Notes: generated by a model not told the origin, from the letters alone. Counted from the stretch's first letter, positions 18,653 to 28,948 are shown. The stretch: 64,000 nt of DNA from an uncultured Lacinutrix sp. (GCF_947500605.1 NZ_CANMSJ010000001.1:310001-374000), one strand, 5' to 3'. Numbers and translations are program-made.

Positions 18653-20977
18653 ATGAAAACATTAACCATTCTATTATTTTTTTGTATACTTAATTCTTTT
18701 GCTCAAGTAGGAATTAATACCGTTACACCAAACTCATCTGCTATGTTAGATGTTTCAAGTACAAATAAAGGTGTACTAATACCAAGAATAGAACTGTCTT
18801 CATCTACAGATACTAGTACAATTGCATCTCCTGAAGAAAGTTTATTAATTTATAATATAGTTACTGTTGGAGATTTAACACCTGGTTATTTTTATTGGAG
18901 TGGAACAGAGTGGTTAAAAATTGCAACTTCAAAAGCGATTAGTAATAATTGGAGTCTTTTAGGTAATATTGGAACAGATGATACAGTAAATTTTATTGGT
19001 ACAACAGACAATGAAAATGTTGTTTTTAAACGTAATAATAACGTGGCTGGTATTTTAGAAAGTAATAATGTTGCATTTGGTGTAAATGCTTTTTCTTCTA
19101 ATACTACAGGTTCTAATAACGCAAGTGTTGGAGTTAATGCATTGAGATATAATACTAGCGGAAGTAATAATGTGGCTCTAGGTCACGATGCATTATTGTC
19201 AAACTCAACAGGTAGTGCTAACACTGCAAATGGTACGGGTGCTTTAGCAGGTAATACCACAGGAGGTAGTAATACTGCTATTGGTACATTTTCATTAGCA
19301 AATAATACATCAGGAACAAATAATACAGGTGTTGGAGGTTTATCTCTTAATAAAAATAGTACAGGAACTAATAATACTGCATTAGGGACACAATCTTTAA
19401 CGGAAAACACAACAGGAACTAATAATACGGCAAGTGGAATGTTTTCACTTTTTGCTAATAAAACAGGTACGCATAATACAGCAAATGGTTCAGAGTCTTT
19501 AACTTATAATACTTCTGGAGATTACAATACTGCTATTGGTACAAATGCTCTATATTCTAATACTTCGGCTAATAATAATACAGCCGTAGGAGCAAATGCA
19601 TTATATGCAAATACTACAGGTACTCATAATACTGCAATGGGAGCAAATGCACTTAACGCAAATGTAAGCGCTAGTAATAACACAGCATTTGGGGAAAATG
19701 CTTTACTTGTTAATACCGCTGGGAAAAGTAATACAGCTGTTGGTGTGTTATCACTTTCATCTAATAATGGACATTACAATACTGCAACAGGAGTAAGTGC
19801 TTTGGGAGCTAATACTACAGCTAGTTATAATACAGCTAATGGTTTTAATGCGCTTAAATCTAATACTACAGCAAGTAGCGTTACAGCTATAGGTTCACAT
19901 GCTCTTTATTCTAATGTTACAGGAGGAGGAAATACAGGTGTGGGTACGCGTTCTCTTTATAGTAATGTTTCTGGAGGAAGTAATACAGCAGTAGGCCACA
20001 AAGCTCTTGAGTTAAATACAGTTGGAGCAAATAATACAGCAATAGGAGTTAATGCTTTAATTCAGAATGAATCTGGATCGAACAATACCACAAGTGGCGT
20101 TAATTCGCTTAAAAATAATGTAACTGGAGAAGGAAATACAGTAGTAGGTTCTAATGCGATGTTTAGTAATACATCAGGTTATGAAAACACTGCTATTGGG
20201 AAAGGATCTATGAGAGGTAATGTAGAAGGATTTCGTAATGTAGGAATTGGTGTAAATGCAGTATTTTCTAATACTACTGGTGACTATAATACAGGATTAG
20301 GTGGAACTTCTCTAAATGATAATACAGAAGGAATTGGGAATACTGCATCTGGATATAGTTCTTTGTCTAAAAACATTTCGGGAGACTATAATAGTGCAAT
20401 GGGTTATCAATCTGCTAGATTTTTAATAACAGGTAATAATAATATCGCAATAGGTTATAGGTCTTTAGATAATGTAACAACTGGAAATAATAATATAGGA
20501 ATAGGTTTTTCGTCTGTAGTACCAGACCCATCAGCCGATAATCAGATAAGAATAGGTGGAACTGCAATAACATATGCAGGAGTGCAAGTAGCATGGACAA
20601 TCACTTCTGATAAAAGATGGAAAAACACCATTGAAGACTCAGATTTAGGATTAAATTTCATTAATAAACTACGTCCAGTATCGTATTTAAGAAATAACGA
20701 TGAGAGTAGTAAATTAGAATATGGTTTTATAGCACAAGAATTAAAAGAAACATTAAAAAATAGCAGTTCTAAAACTAACGGAATTATTACTGAAGATACT
20801 GAAGGCATGCTAAGTGTTAGATATAACGATTTAATGGCTCCAATGGTAAAAGCTATTCAAGAACAAGATGAAGAGATTCAGTTACTAAAGTCAGAAAATG
20901 AAGCTTTAAAAGCAAAACATCAAGCAATAGAAAACGAGATAAAAGAAATTAAAAACTTATTATTAAATAAAAAATAA
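18653..20977 (+). CDS. Repeat-rich secreted protein with C-terminal peptidase S74 (intramolecular chaperone) domain
   Basis: VGINTxxPNSSAMLDVSSTNKGVLIPR start; ~28 NTAxGxxAL repeats; TSDKRWKNTIEDSDLGLNFINKLRPVSY S74 motif and terminal coiled coil. Confidence 0.9.
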   Translation: MKTLTILLFFCILNSFAQVGINTVTPNSSAMLDVSSTNKGVLIPRIELSSSTDTSTIASPEESLLIYNIVTVGDLTPGYFYWSGTEWLKIATSKAISNNWSLLGNIGTDDTVNFIGTTDNENVVFKRNNNVAGILESNNVAFGVNAFSSNTTGSNNASVGVNALRYNTSGSNNVALGHDALLSNSTGSANTANGTGALAGNTTGGSNTAIGTFSLANNTSGTNNTGVGGLSLNKNSTGTNNTALGTQSLTENTTGTNNTASGMFSLFANKTGTHNTANGSESLTYNTSGDYNTAIGTNALYSNTSANNNTAVGANALYANTTGTHNTAMGANALNANVSASNNTAFGENALLVNTAGKSNTAVGVLSLSSNNGHYNTATGVSALGANTTASYNTANGFNALKSNTTASSVTAIGSHALYSNVTGGGNTGVGTRSLYSNVSGGSNTAVGHKALELNTVGANNTAIGVNALIQNESGSNNTTSGVNSLKNNVTGEGNTVVGSNAMFSNTSGYENTAIGKGSMRGNVEGFRNVGIGVNAVFSNTTGDYNTGLGGTSLNDNTEGIGNTASGYSSLSKNISGDYNSAMGYQSARFLITGNNNIAIGYRSLDNVTTGNNNIGIGFSSVVPDPSADNQIRIGGTAITYAGVQVAWTITSDKRWKNTIEDSDLGLNFINKLRPVSYLRNNDESSKLEYGFIAQELKETLKNSSSKTNGIITEDTEGMLSVRYNDLMAPMVKAIQEQDEEIQLLKSENEALKAKHQAIENEIKEIKNLLLNKK
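19067..20530 (+). repeat. In-gene tandem repeats, 17 aa (51 bp) period, about 28-29 units
   Basis: e.g. NTAVGANALYANTTGTH / NTAMGANALNANVSASN / NTAFGENALLVNTAGKS. Confidence 0.9.
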
Positions 20978-21083
20978 TAAACTTTATTTCTTCACTTTAT
21001 GTAAGATGGTATTTCAATCTCAAAATTGTCTCAAGTCTCGATCTGTTTTATCTAAAATCACTAAAAAAACAAAAGATATATAG

Positions 21084-21091
21084 TAATTTTG
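21084..21091 (+). promoter_or_regulatory. Bacteroidota -7 type box TAATTTTG
   Basis: TAnnTTTG match 32 nt before the start at 21123. Confidence 0.4.
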
Positions 21092-21122
21092 TGCTTTATA
21101 TACTATCCATAAATCCATAAAT

Positions 21123-21722
21123 TTGTTAGATAAAAGACAACAACTACCACAAGAACAATTAATAGATACAGATTATTTTATATACTGTTTAGAGGCTGTT
21201 GAAGATATAGAAATAGATACAGTTACCGAAGCACAGAAAAAACTAAAACAATTAACTACGCAATATGGTGTAACCAGTATTTATAATACATGCGACACTA
21301 TTGAAGGATTAGAAACTAGTATAAACACATTGGTATTAGATGATCATAATTTTAAAGATTATGAAATAATATACTTCGTTATACCAGGCGAAGCAAATAA
21401 CATTTGTTTAAACGATTACTATTATAGTCTACAAGAAATTGCCGAAATTTTCGAAGGACGATTAGAAGGCAAGATTTTACATTTCTCAAATGCTAAAGTT
21501 CTAGATTTAGACCAAGAAGAAGCACAATATTTTTTAGATGTCACAGGTGCAAAAGGGATTTCAGGATACGGTAATGAAAGTATTGGAATAACTAGCTCAA
21601 ATCTTGATATAGCATTCTTTAACTTATTTAAAGAAGATGATAATATGTTAGATGTTGTAGAAGAATTACATCAAAAACATTATAAAATGTGCAAACTACT
21701 AGATTTTAGATTGTATTATTAA
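21123..21722 (+). CDS. DUF6642-like protein, possible degenerate caspase/CHAT-like fold
   Basis: TTG start; IIYFVIPGEANNICLN..., EIFEGRLEGKILHFSNAKVL, VTGAKGISGYGNES pattern. Confidence 0.5.
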   Translation: MLDKRQQLPQEQLIDTDYFIYCLEAVEDIEIDTVTEAQKKLKQLTTQYGVTSIYNTCDTIEGLETSINTLVLDDHNFKDYEIIYFVIPGEANNICLNDYYYSLQEIAEIFEGRLEGKILHFSNAKVLDLDQEEAQYFLDVTGAKGISGYGNESIGITSSNLDIAFFNLFKEDDNMLDVVEELHQKHYKMCKLLDFRLYY

Positions 21723-22227
21723 ATTAAGGATTTTATAATTTGACTTAATAACTAATTGTAGTTCTGAAGCTTTTTAAGAACTCCCGTATTTGAAAAAACT
21801 TGAACCATTGTACAGAATATTTAATTTATAGGAGAAGTAAAACATTAAAGTTTAATTACCAAAGTACAAACGTTTGTTATGAAAACAACACATTGTGGGA
21901 TATTTTACATAATATTGAATTATATCTCTTACACAGTAACAAAGATCATACTTATTACTTAATGTTGTTTTAATATTGAATCATCCACAGGATTATCCAA
22001 TATTAAAAGTGTACTATAATGTTCTGCGTTATGTAACTTTGCTTTGGTTAAAAGCGAAAATTGTTACTACAGTTTATTGAAAAAATTTATTCTAAAAAGT
22101 TTCTTTTACAATGTTAATGGAACACTCTTTTTACGAAGCGACGATAGGAGAGAAGTGAAATGTGTGTGGAATGAAAATCTTAATGTAATAAATTAAATAA
22201 TTTAACAATCTTTCCTACATTAGTGAA

Positions 22228-25200
22228 ATGATTAATATTGAGTTTCTAAACCAACTTTTGCCATATTTGAAGTTCCTATTTAGAAGAAATAGTTATAGAT
22301 TATCTATAGGTGTTCTTATGTTTCGAGCAATTTCAGAATTTAGTCTATATTTTGCAATAGATGATGTTGCAGTTTTATATAGTTATATAAATGATTTCCT
22401 TGGCGACTATTTTGGTGGTTTTATTATAGTTATTTTAAAGATTTTTGTTTTTACGGATAGTTTGTGGGTATTTGGACTATTATGCGCGTTTATTTTACTA
22501 TTACTCTATGCTAATTACAAAGAAAATCAAATTCGCAATAGCATTTATAAAGAAAAAGGACATGAGCCAATAATCTCAAAATCATATTTAAACCGGAATA
22601 TTGATAAAACTTTATATAAAAAAATAAAAAATGATAAAATTTTATTATTAGCTGGTGAATCTTTCTGTGGTAAATCCGAAATTTCTAAACAAATAGCATA
22701 TAAACTAAATAATGAAGGATATCTATTTAAAAGAGTAGATGATACAAAAGAAGCAATTTCATTTTTAACCGTTAAAGATAATATTAAAAGAATATGTGTT
22801 CTGGAAGATCCATTTGGTCATACATTTTCTAATGAGAAGGAGAATGAATTACGAAACTTGAATAATCTTATTGATAATTTAAGTTCTAAAAGTTTACTTA
22901 TTGTCACAACAAGGACTGAAGTTCTATTGAATGTTTCTGGTGCTAAATCAATAGATGAATTACAAATCAATAAATTCAAATGGATAGACTTATCAAATAG
23001 AAATAGTAACTTCTTAATTAAATTATGGAAATCAGTTACTAAAGAACAGGATTTATCTGAAACTAATATAGAACTTGTTACTGACTATCTTAAAAATGAA
23101 AATATTTTACAAATTGGACAATTAATCCATTTATCACGAATAGAAGAGTTAAAGGAAAAAAATTATTCAATCGAAGAATTAATTCATTTTGCACAAGTAG
23201 ACGCAAAAGAATTGAGCGCATCTATTTTTAAGTTAGAAAATCAAACATGGTACTTAATGGCTATTTTTGCTTTTACGTTAGATACTTTTAATGGTGTTTC
23301 TTTTTCTGATTTACAGTATATTTTGAATAAATCAAAGGGGAATTTGAGTCTTGAAGAATATTCAATTTTTACAAGTATTGAAATAACTGGAGAAGAAAAA
23401 GAATTCATTTTTCCTTCATATCAAATATCAGAAAATACTATTGATGATTTTACTAGTGAGCTTTCTTTTTTAGAAAGAAGAGGATATATTAAGCTTGTAA
23501 ATTCAAAATATATATTTACTCATCCACAATATAAGGAAATTGCAAAATATGTGTTTAAAGGATTAAGTGGTTCACAACAAAAGAAAATCATAATCAATAT
23601 TTTCAATTCTCTAACTTGTTTAAATATTGAGGTAGCACATAACACAGCAAAATCTTTAGATTTTATTTTTGAAAACTTAAATAAATCTTTCCATGAAGAC
23701 TTGTTTAAATCAATTTATAAAGTATATGACAGCAGTCTATTTCCGAAAGTAATTGATAGATGTTTTATCCTATTATTAAATAAATTAGAAACTATAGAAT
23801 CAAAAGAATTAACAAGAGATATTCTATTTAAACTTGAAACTTCTAGAGAAGAGGCTGATATTATTTATTATATGAATGAGCCAATAAAATGGAGGAAGTC
23901 AGACCATTTTAATGAATATTTTAATTTAAGTAATGAAGAAGAATACAACGATATTTCCTCAAAAAATCTTCAAAATAAGGAGGTATCAACCAAGGAAGTC
24001 TTTCAAGCGTTGAAATATCAAAAAATCAATAGGCCAAATATAAATATTGAATTAATAGTACTGGGATTGAAAAGTGATGAAGTATTTGTAAGGAATTTGT
24101 CTGCTTATAATTATATGACACGTTTAACAACAATTAACGACAATTCTATCTTTGAGACCATTATTAACGATAGTCATCCTTCAGTTATTTTTAATGGATT
24201 AAAAGCTTTTTTTGAAAATTTATTCAATTATGACAAGGCCACTTTAGATTTTTGCTTAGATAAATTCAAAACATTATTTAGTGATGACAAGATATTTTGT
24301 ATTAGGTCGAGTAGTTTAATGACAACATTTTCTACTGACTATGCTCATGAAAGCGTAAACTGGAGAGAAATAGAAGAAGCAAACGGAAATAAAATTTGGT
24401 ACTCATGGGGAGAATTATTTCCAATATTTCTGAACAGTTTCCCCAGTAATGTTAGGTTTCCACATACACCACGGTTTTCTGGTACGATTAGAGATTCTGT
24501 TACTAAACTTACTCCAAGTCAAGGATTAATAATTGCAGAACACCTTTTTAAATATATTTACCATAATATAAACAAAAGATTATTTGACACTCACGAGCTA
24601 ATTCTTACCGATTTCTTAATTAAAGTAACGGAGAATGAGCCTGAAATAAGATATGACTTGTTTAAAAAAATATTTAGCGTAAGTGATACGGGTTTTTTTA
24701 TATATTCTTATAGTTGGATAGTCAGTAAATGGGACAAACTTACTGCTCATGAAATACAATTTATTCTTGATGTTTTATCCTCAGATAGAGCAGATTTAAC
24801 ATGGCTTAGGGCAGGTGCAGTTTCTGTAAATTATGAGCCACCTAAGGAGATTCAAAAATTAATTTTTAATGATGAATTGTATTTTAGTCATAATATACCA
24901 GATTTCGTAAGTAAAATGGATTCGAATTTATTTTTGAATTCATTAAAAATTTACACAGGAGATGCACACATTATTGATTGGTATGGTTTAGGTCATGGAA
25001 GCGAAGTCTGGAAAAAAGTTTGTGTCTATATTCTCGAAAACAACCATAAAAATGGTTTTGAAATGGCATTACTGCATTTCTTGAATGATTTTATTAATGG
25101 AGCATGGGATGAAGGCTGGGGAAGCATGAAAGATTTATGGAAAAAATTATTTAATAATCATGATGATCAAGAGTATTTAGTAAATCTGCTAATTGAAGAA

Positions 25201-25737
25201 ATATCTGAATGTACTTGCAATCTAGAAAACATAAAGTATGCGTTTAAAATAATTATTAAATGGTATAAGAAAAACAATAGAATTGATGATTTAGTCAAAA
25301 TAGTATGTGATAAAATTGAGATTCTTACAATAACATCACCTAAGGAAGACATAATTACCTTCTTGGGTTATAAGAAATTTCTATTTAAAAAAATCATTCC
25401 TTCTCTTGAAGGGCATAATGAGGTTATAACATTAGTTCACGAGTTAAAAACAAAGCAATTTGATGAAGAAACAACTGATAAAAAAGTTAATAGAGTTGTT
25501 GAATTATCGAATTTGAATCAAATTAGACTTTATTTTGTTTTCGACTTTATTAAAGAAATTGCTGAAGAAAATAGGATAGGGGAAGAGAACATTAAAAAAT
25601 TAAAAAACATCCCAAATTTGATTGAATACACTCAAAATAAACATAAAGAAAAAAAACCCACGCATGATGATTATTATGGACTTGACGAATGGGTTAGTTT
25701 ATTAGGTGTGCCAGATTTAGAATATGAAGCACTTTAA
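22228..25737 (+). CDS. Large STAND NTPase (nSTAND3-like) with N-terminal membrane segments
   Basis: N-terminal hydrophobic helices; Walker A AGESFCGKSE, ICVLEDPFGH Walker B-like, LIVTTRTEVLL; long helical C-terminal region. Confidence 0.75.
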   Translation: MINIEFLNQLLPYLKFLFRRNSYRLSIGVLMFRAISEFSLYFAIDDVAVLYSYINDFLGDYFGGFIIVILKIFVFTDSLWVFGLLCAFILLLLYANYKENQIRNSIYKEKGHEPIISKSYLNRNIDKTLYKKIKNDKILLLAGESFCGKSEISKQIAYKLNNEGYLFKRVDDTKEAISFLTVKDNIKRICVLEDPFGHTFSNEKENELRNLNNLIDNLSSKSLLIVTTRTEVLLNVSGAKSIDELQINKFKWIDLSNRNSNFLIKLWKSVTKEQDLSETNIELVTDYLKNENILQIGQLIHLSRIEELKEKNYSIEELIHFAQVDAKELSASIFKLENQTWYLMAIFAFTLDTFNGVSFSDLQYILNKSKGNLSLEEYSIFTSIEITGEEKEFIFPSYQISENTIDDFTSELSFLERRGYIKLVNSKYIFTHPQYKEIAKYVFKGLSGSQQKKIIINIFNSLTCLNIEVAHNTAKSLDFIFENLNKSFHEDLFKSIYKVYDSSLFPKVIDRCFILLLNKLETIESKELTRDILFKLETSREEADIIYYMNEPIKWRKSDHFNEYFNLSNEEEYNDISSKNLQNKEVSTKEVFQALKYQKINRPNINIELIVLGLKSDEVFVRNLSAYNYMTRLTTINDNSIFETIINDSHPSVIFNGLKAFFENLFNYDKATLDFCLDKFKTLFSDDKIFCIRSSSLMTTFSTDYAHESVNWREIEEANGNKIWYSWGELFPIFLNSFPSNVRFPHTPRFSGTIRDSVTKLTPSQGLIIAEHLFKYIYHNINKRLFDTHELILTDFLIKVTENEPEIRYDLFKKIFSVSDTGFFIYSYSWIVSKWDKLTAHEIQFILDVLSSDRADLTWLRAGAVSVNYEPPKEIQKLIFNDELYFSHNIPDFVSKMDSNLFLNSLKIYTGDAHIIDWYGLGHGSEVWKKVCVYILENNHKNGFEMALLHFLNDFINGAWDEGWGSMKDLWKKLFNNHDDQEYLVNLLIEEISECTCNLENIKYAFKIIIKWYKKNNRIDDLVKIVCDKIEILTITSPKEDIITFLGYKKFLFKKIIPSLEGHNEVITLVHELKTKQFDEETTDKKVNRVVELSNLNQIRLYFVFDFIKEIAEENRIGEENIKKLKNIPNLIEYTQNKHKEKKPTHDDYYGLDEWVSLLGVPDLEYEAL

Positions 25738-25755
25738 TATTATGTAAAATAGAAT
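25734..25755 (+). repeat. 22-bp exact direct repeat, copy 1
   Basis: TTAATATTATGTAAAATAGAAT, overlapping stop of the STAND gene; copy 2 at 26452. Confidence 0.85.
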
Positions 25756-26451
25756 CTCAATATTTAACTTGGCCTCATAGAATTTTGGTCAAAACAATAG
25801 GAGAAATGAGCGTCCATATTTTAGGGGTTTAGTAATACTGTTTCTTAAAAGTTTCAATTTTACAAGGGATTTCAAAACAATGTTAACCAGTTTCAATGTT
25901 TCCTAAAATATAGTGAATGAGCCGTAAATTGTTTCCAAAATTATATGCAGCCTTGAATTTTTGTTTCTTTTGTTTCAAGACAAAAGATAATGAAAGAATA
26001 AAAAAAAGATTAATTGAAGTTCTAAATATAACAAGTGCATAGAATTTTATTTTTCTTAAAATTTATGCTCTTGTGGCAAGATTACGAGAATCGTCTAAAA
26101 TTTTTTATTACGTACATTTTGTCGAATACGCGATTTTTAATACAGCGCAAAAAGGCTAGCTTTTATTTTGGCGTTGGCAAGCGTTGGATAATTGTGTGTA
26201 AAATAAATTGCCAGAGCAATTTGATTTTATAAAACAATCGAGCGCTTGGTAGCGGCTATTTTACATAACGGCTAATTATAGATACAAATGTTTTTAAACG
26301 CTGCGAAGCAAACCGCTTATTAGTTTAATGACCCAAGTTCTAATTATTCTTATGAAAACGAATGTTCCTGGGATATTTAACATAATACTACATTATAGCT
26401 ATCAAATGGATAAACCACTCTTATTAACTAAACAATACATTTGTACTATAA

Positions 26452-26473
26452 TTAATATTATGTAAAATAGAAT
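26452..26473 (+). repeat. 22-bp exact direct repeat, copy 2
   Basis: TTAATATTATGTAAAATAGAAT identical to 25734-25755. Confidence 0.85.
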
Positions 26474-26683
26474 TTTTTAAACCAAACAATAAAACTTTAC
26501 GTCCATACAAAAATCAAATTATAGATAAAACATAAATTTAAGAGTAAATAAATTGAGTTACCAAACGAATATTAACAAAAACACTTATCATTAAATTAAG
26601 CGTATTTTTATTATATAATTGTAATAAATTAAAAAACAGAATCTACTTTAGATTATATTATTAATAATAATTTCATTTTAATA

Positions 26684-28504
26684 TTATACTATTAAATCTT
26701 CTTCTTGTTGAGCCAAATATCCTTTACTAAAATACTTACGTAAAAAAGCATCAGTATTATTATAAAACACTTTGTCTATTGCTTCTACAAATGGTTGTCC
26801 AACCATTAAATCGTCCAATTCGCTTAACGAGTATTGTGTTTCTGTTGGTAAATTTATCACATTAAAACCACTGTATTCTGGTGTAACATAATAGGTTAAC
26901 GCTTCAGTGATTTTATCTCTAAAAGCAGGTAAATCTGCCGATGTATTATAATGGTCGAAAGGATCAACAATGCCATCATTATCAGTACCTAAACAAATGG
27001 TCTTCCACGCCTCTATTTCATCAATTTTAGAGGTAGTTCGTGTTTCATTTTCTTTTCTAATATATTTTAGATTCACTTTTACTATATGAAACACATTGGT
27101 TAAAAACATTTGTACATGTAGTTTTTTAGTAGTTTCAGCATCAGCTTTTTTAAGTAATTTTCTAAACTTATTTCCAGGCATTCTACCATCGTGCATGCAA
27201 ACACCAATTAATCCATCAGATTTAAAAATAGCAACAATATCTTCATCTGTTAAATTAATATCCCAAAGACTTACATACGAGTCTTTATCGAGGTTAAAAC
27301 TATCTTTATTGGCTAATGCTTTTGCAAATGTTTCAATTCCACTTACTGCTGTATGGCTGCTTATAACCGGAACATTATCTTGTAAAGCATCACTATCTTG
27401 TCGCATATTTTCAAGTAATTCATAATAGCTTTCTCTAGATTTAATAGACATGTGTTTTACGTCTATTAATATACGTTGACCATTATCTCGTGAAAGCAAA
27501 TGGTTTATTATTAACTGCATTCCAAAATTCGAAATCCCTAAATCCTGACCTAAACTTTGGTCGAAAATATCGGCGAATCCAGGATCAAAAGTTCCTTTTG
27601 CGTCCATAAAGCTTTTTGCATGACCAACTAATAAATTATTAAAATGATGTGCGTAGGTTATAAAAAACGGAGGAAATTCTTCTTTCTTTATCGCTTCTAT
27701 ATTTTTAATAAATGAAAGCTTTAGCTTGTTTTGTCTGTCTAATGGTAAGTTTTCAATTTTAGCAGTTTCAAATAAATCTTTTTTATTATAAACACCCAAG
27801 GCATGCATACCTTCTATAGTCATAATGCCACAAACAGTAGCATCAGACTGCATCTCAAGAAAATGCTCGTAGTTTTTTACAAGATTAAATTGAGGCTGTT
27901 TGCCATGTATGGTTTTATTAGATGTACTTCCACTTGCGTTTAATAAATACTGATATTCAAAAATATAATCATTAAAATAATCTATGGTATCAATAGAGTC
28001 GTCATGAATAGGATCGATTAACCTACTTGCTGTTTTTATAGAAATTCCAGAAAGTAAGGACACAATTTTTTTGTCTATAGATATGGCATTAGCGTTAGTT
28101 TTCTTTTTAAAAATGATACCTAATATAAAACGATGGAGTCCACTACTCTTTTTAAACGGTCTGGTAGGCTTTAAAAACGGTTTCTCTATTGGGTAAACAG
28201 AACAAAACACTAAACGATTATGGCCCTCAAAACAACTATCTAAATTAGACTGCGAATAGGTTGCCATTTTTTTTAAAACAATATTAATAATCCATTTCCT
28301 AACGCTAATAGCTTTAAAATAATCTTTAGGCTCCTTGTTTTTAAAGCTATCCCAAATGGTTTTTATGTCTGTAGCATTGCCGTAAGGCTTTAAACTGGGA
28401 TGGTTATGTAAATCGGAAATTGGTTTATTATCCATTGATATTAAATTATTTATAGCATTTAAGATTAAAAATACAAAAAAATATAACAAGTGAATCATTC
28501 TCAA
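26684..28504 (-). CDS. Membrane-associated peptidase M19-like amidohydrolase
   Basis: N-terminal TM, SDLHNHPSLKPYG, VISSHTAVSGIE, LIGVCMHDGRMPG, LGTDNDGIVDPFDHY. Confidence 0.65.
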   Translation of the reverse strand: MRMIHLLYFFVFLILNAINNLISMDNKPISDLHNHPSLKPYGNATDIKTIWDSFKNKEPKDYFKAISVRKWIINIVLKKMATYSQSNLDSCFEGHNRLVFCSVYPIEKPFLKPTRPFKKSSGLHRFILGIIFKKKTNANAISIDKKIVSLLSGISIKTASRLIDPIHDDSIDTIDYFNDYIFEYQYLLNASGSTSNKTIHGKQPQFNLVKNYEHFLEMQSDATVCGIMTIEGMHALGVYNKKDLFETAKIENLPLDRQNKLKLSFIKNIEAIKKEEFPPFFITYAHHFNNLLVGHAKSFMDAKGTFDPGFADIFDQSLGQDLGISNFGMQLIINHLLSRDNGQRILIDVKHMSIKSRESYYELLENMRQDSDALQDNVPVISSHTAVSGIETFAKALANKDSFNLDKDSYVSLWDINLTDEDIVAIFKSDGLIGVCMHDGRMPGNKFRKLLKKADAETTKKLHVQMFLTNVFHIVKVNLKYIRKENETRTTSKIDEIEAWKTICLGTDNDGIVDPFDHYNTSADLPAFRDKITEALTYYVTPEYSGFNVINLPTETQYSLSELDDLMVGQPFVEAIDKVFYNNTDAFLRKYFSKGYLAQQEEDLIV

Positions 28505-28594
28505 TGCCTTAGATTAAATTCACAATTTTTGGTTAAAAAGTCAATCTATATTTAAGTTTTTTGTATATTTAAGTACAACTTAAAACAATAATAT

Positions 28595-28897
28595 ATGACA
28601 GTGAACTATGAATACGATGGCGTGACTGCTAGCCCAGAATTGGAAACTTACGTAAAAGGAAAACTAGAAAAACTATTTAATAAATATGAATTTATAGTAC
28701 GAGCAGATATTTTTTTTAAAACAGAGAACACTTCAACTAGAAACTCTAAGATGAAGACCTCAATTAGACTTAGTGCTCCAGGACCAAGGTTGTTTGCTGA
28801 AACAACAAGCGATTCTTTCCATAAAAGCGCATCGGAAGCTATTACAGCGATTGAGAGGCAATTAGAAAAACGAAAAGGTGCTATGCAAACGCATTAA
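28595..28897 (+). CDS. HPF/RaiA-family ribosome-associated protein
   Basis: Short beta-alpha protein; SPELETYVKGKLEKLFNKYEFIVRADIFFK ... FAETTSDSFHKSASEAITAIERQLEKRK. Confidence 0.88.
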   Translation: MTVNYEYDGVTASPELETYVKGKLEKLFNKYEFIVRADIFFKTENTSTRNSKMKTSIRLSAPGPRLFAETTSDSFHKSASEAITAIERQLEKRKGAMQTH

Positions 28898-28922
28898 TAC
28901 AGAAAGTTATAAAAATTGATTT

Positions 28923-28948
28923 AAGCCACTCGTTAGAGTGGCTTTTTT
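28923..28948 (+). terminator. Intrinsic terminator
   Basis: AAGCCACTCgttaGAGTGGCTTTTTT. Confidence 0.88.

Noticed and set aside
19067-20530. Regular repeats considered as CRISPR or DNA minisatellite
   Set aside because: 51-bp period is in frame, degenerate at DNA level and encodes NTAxGxxAL units of a fibre protein; no conserved repeat with unique spacers.
26035-26232. 65-aa + ORF in the gap after the STAND gene
   Set aside because: Overlaps the structured repeat segment, no recognisable protein features.
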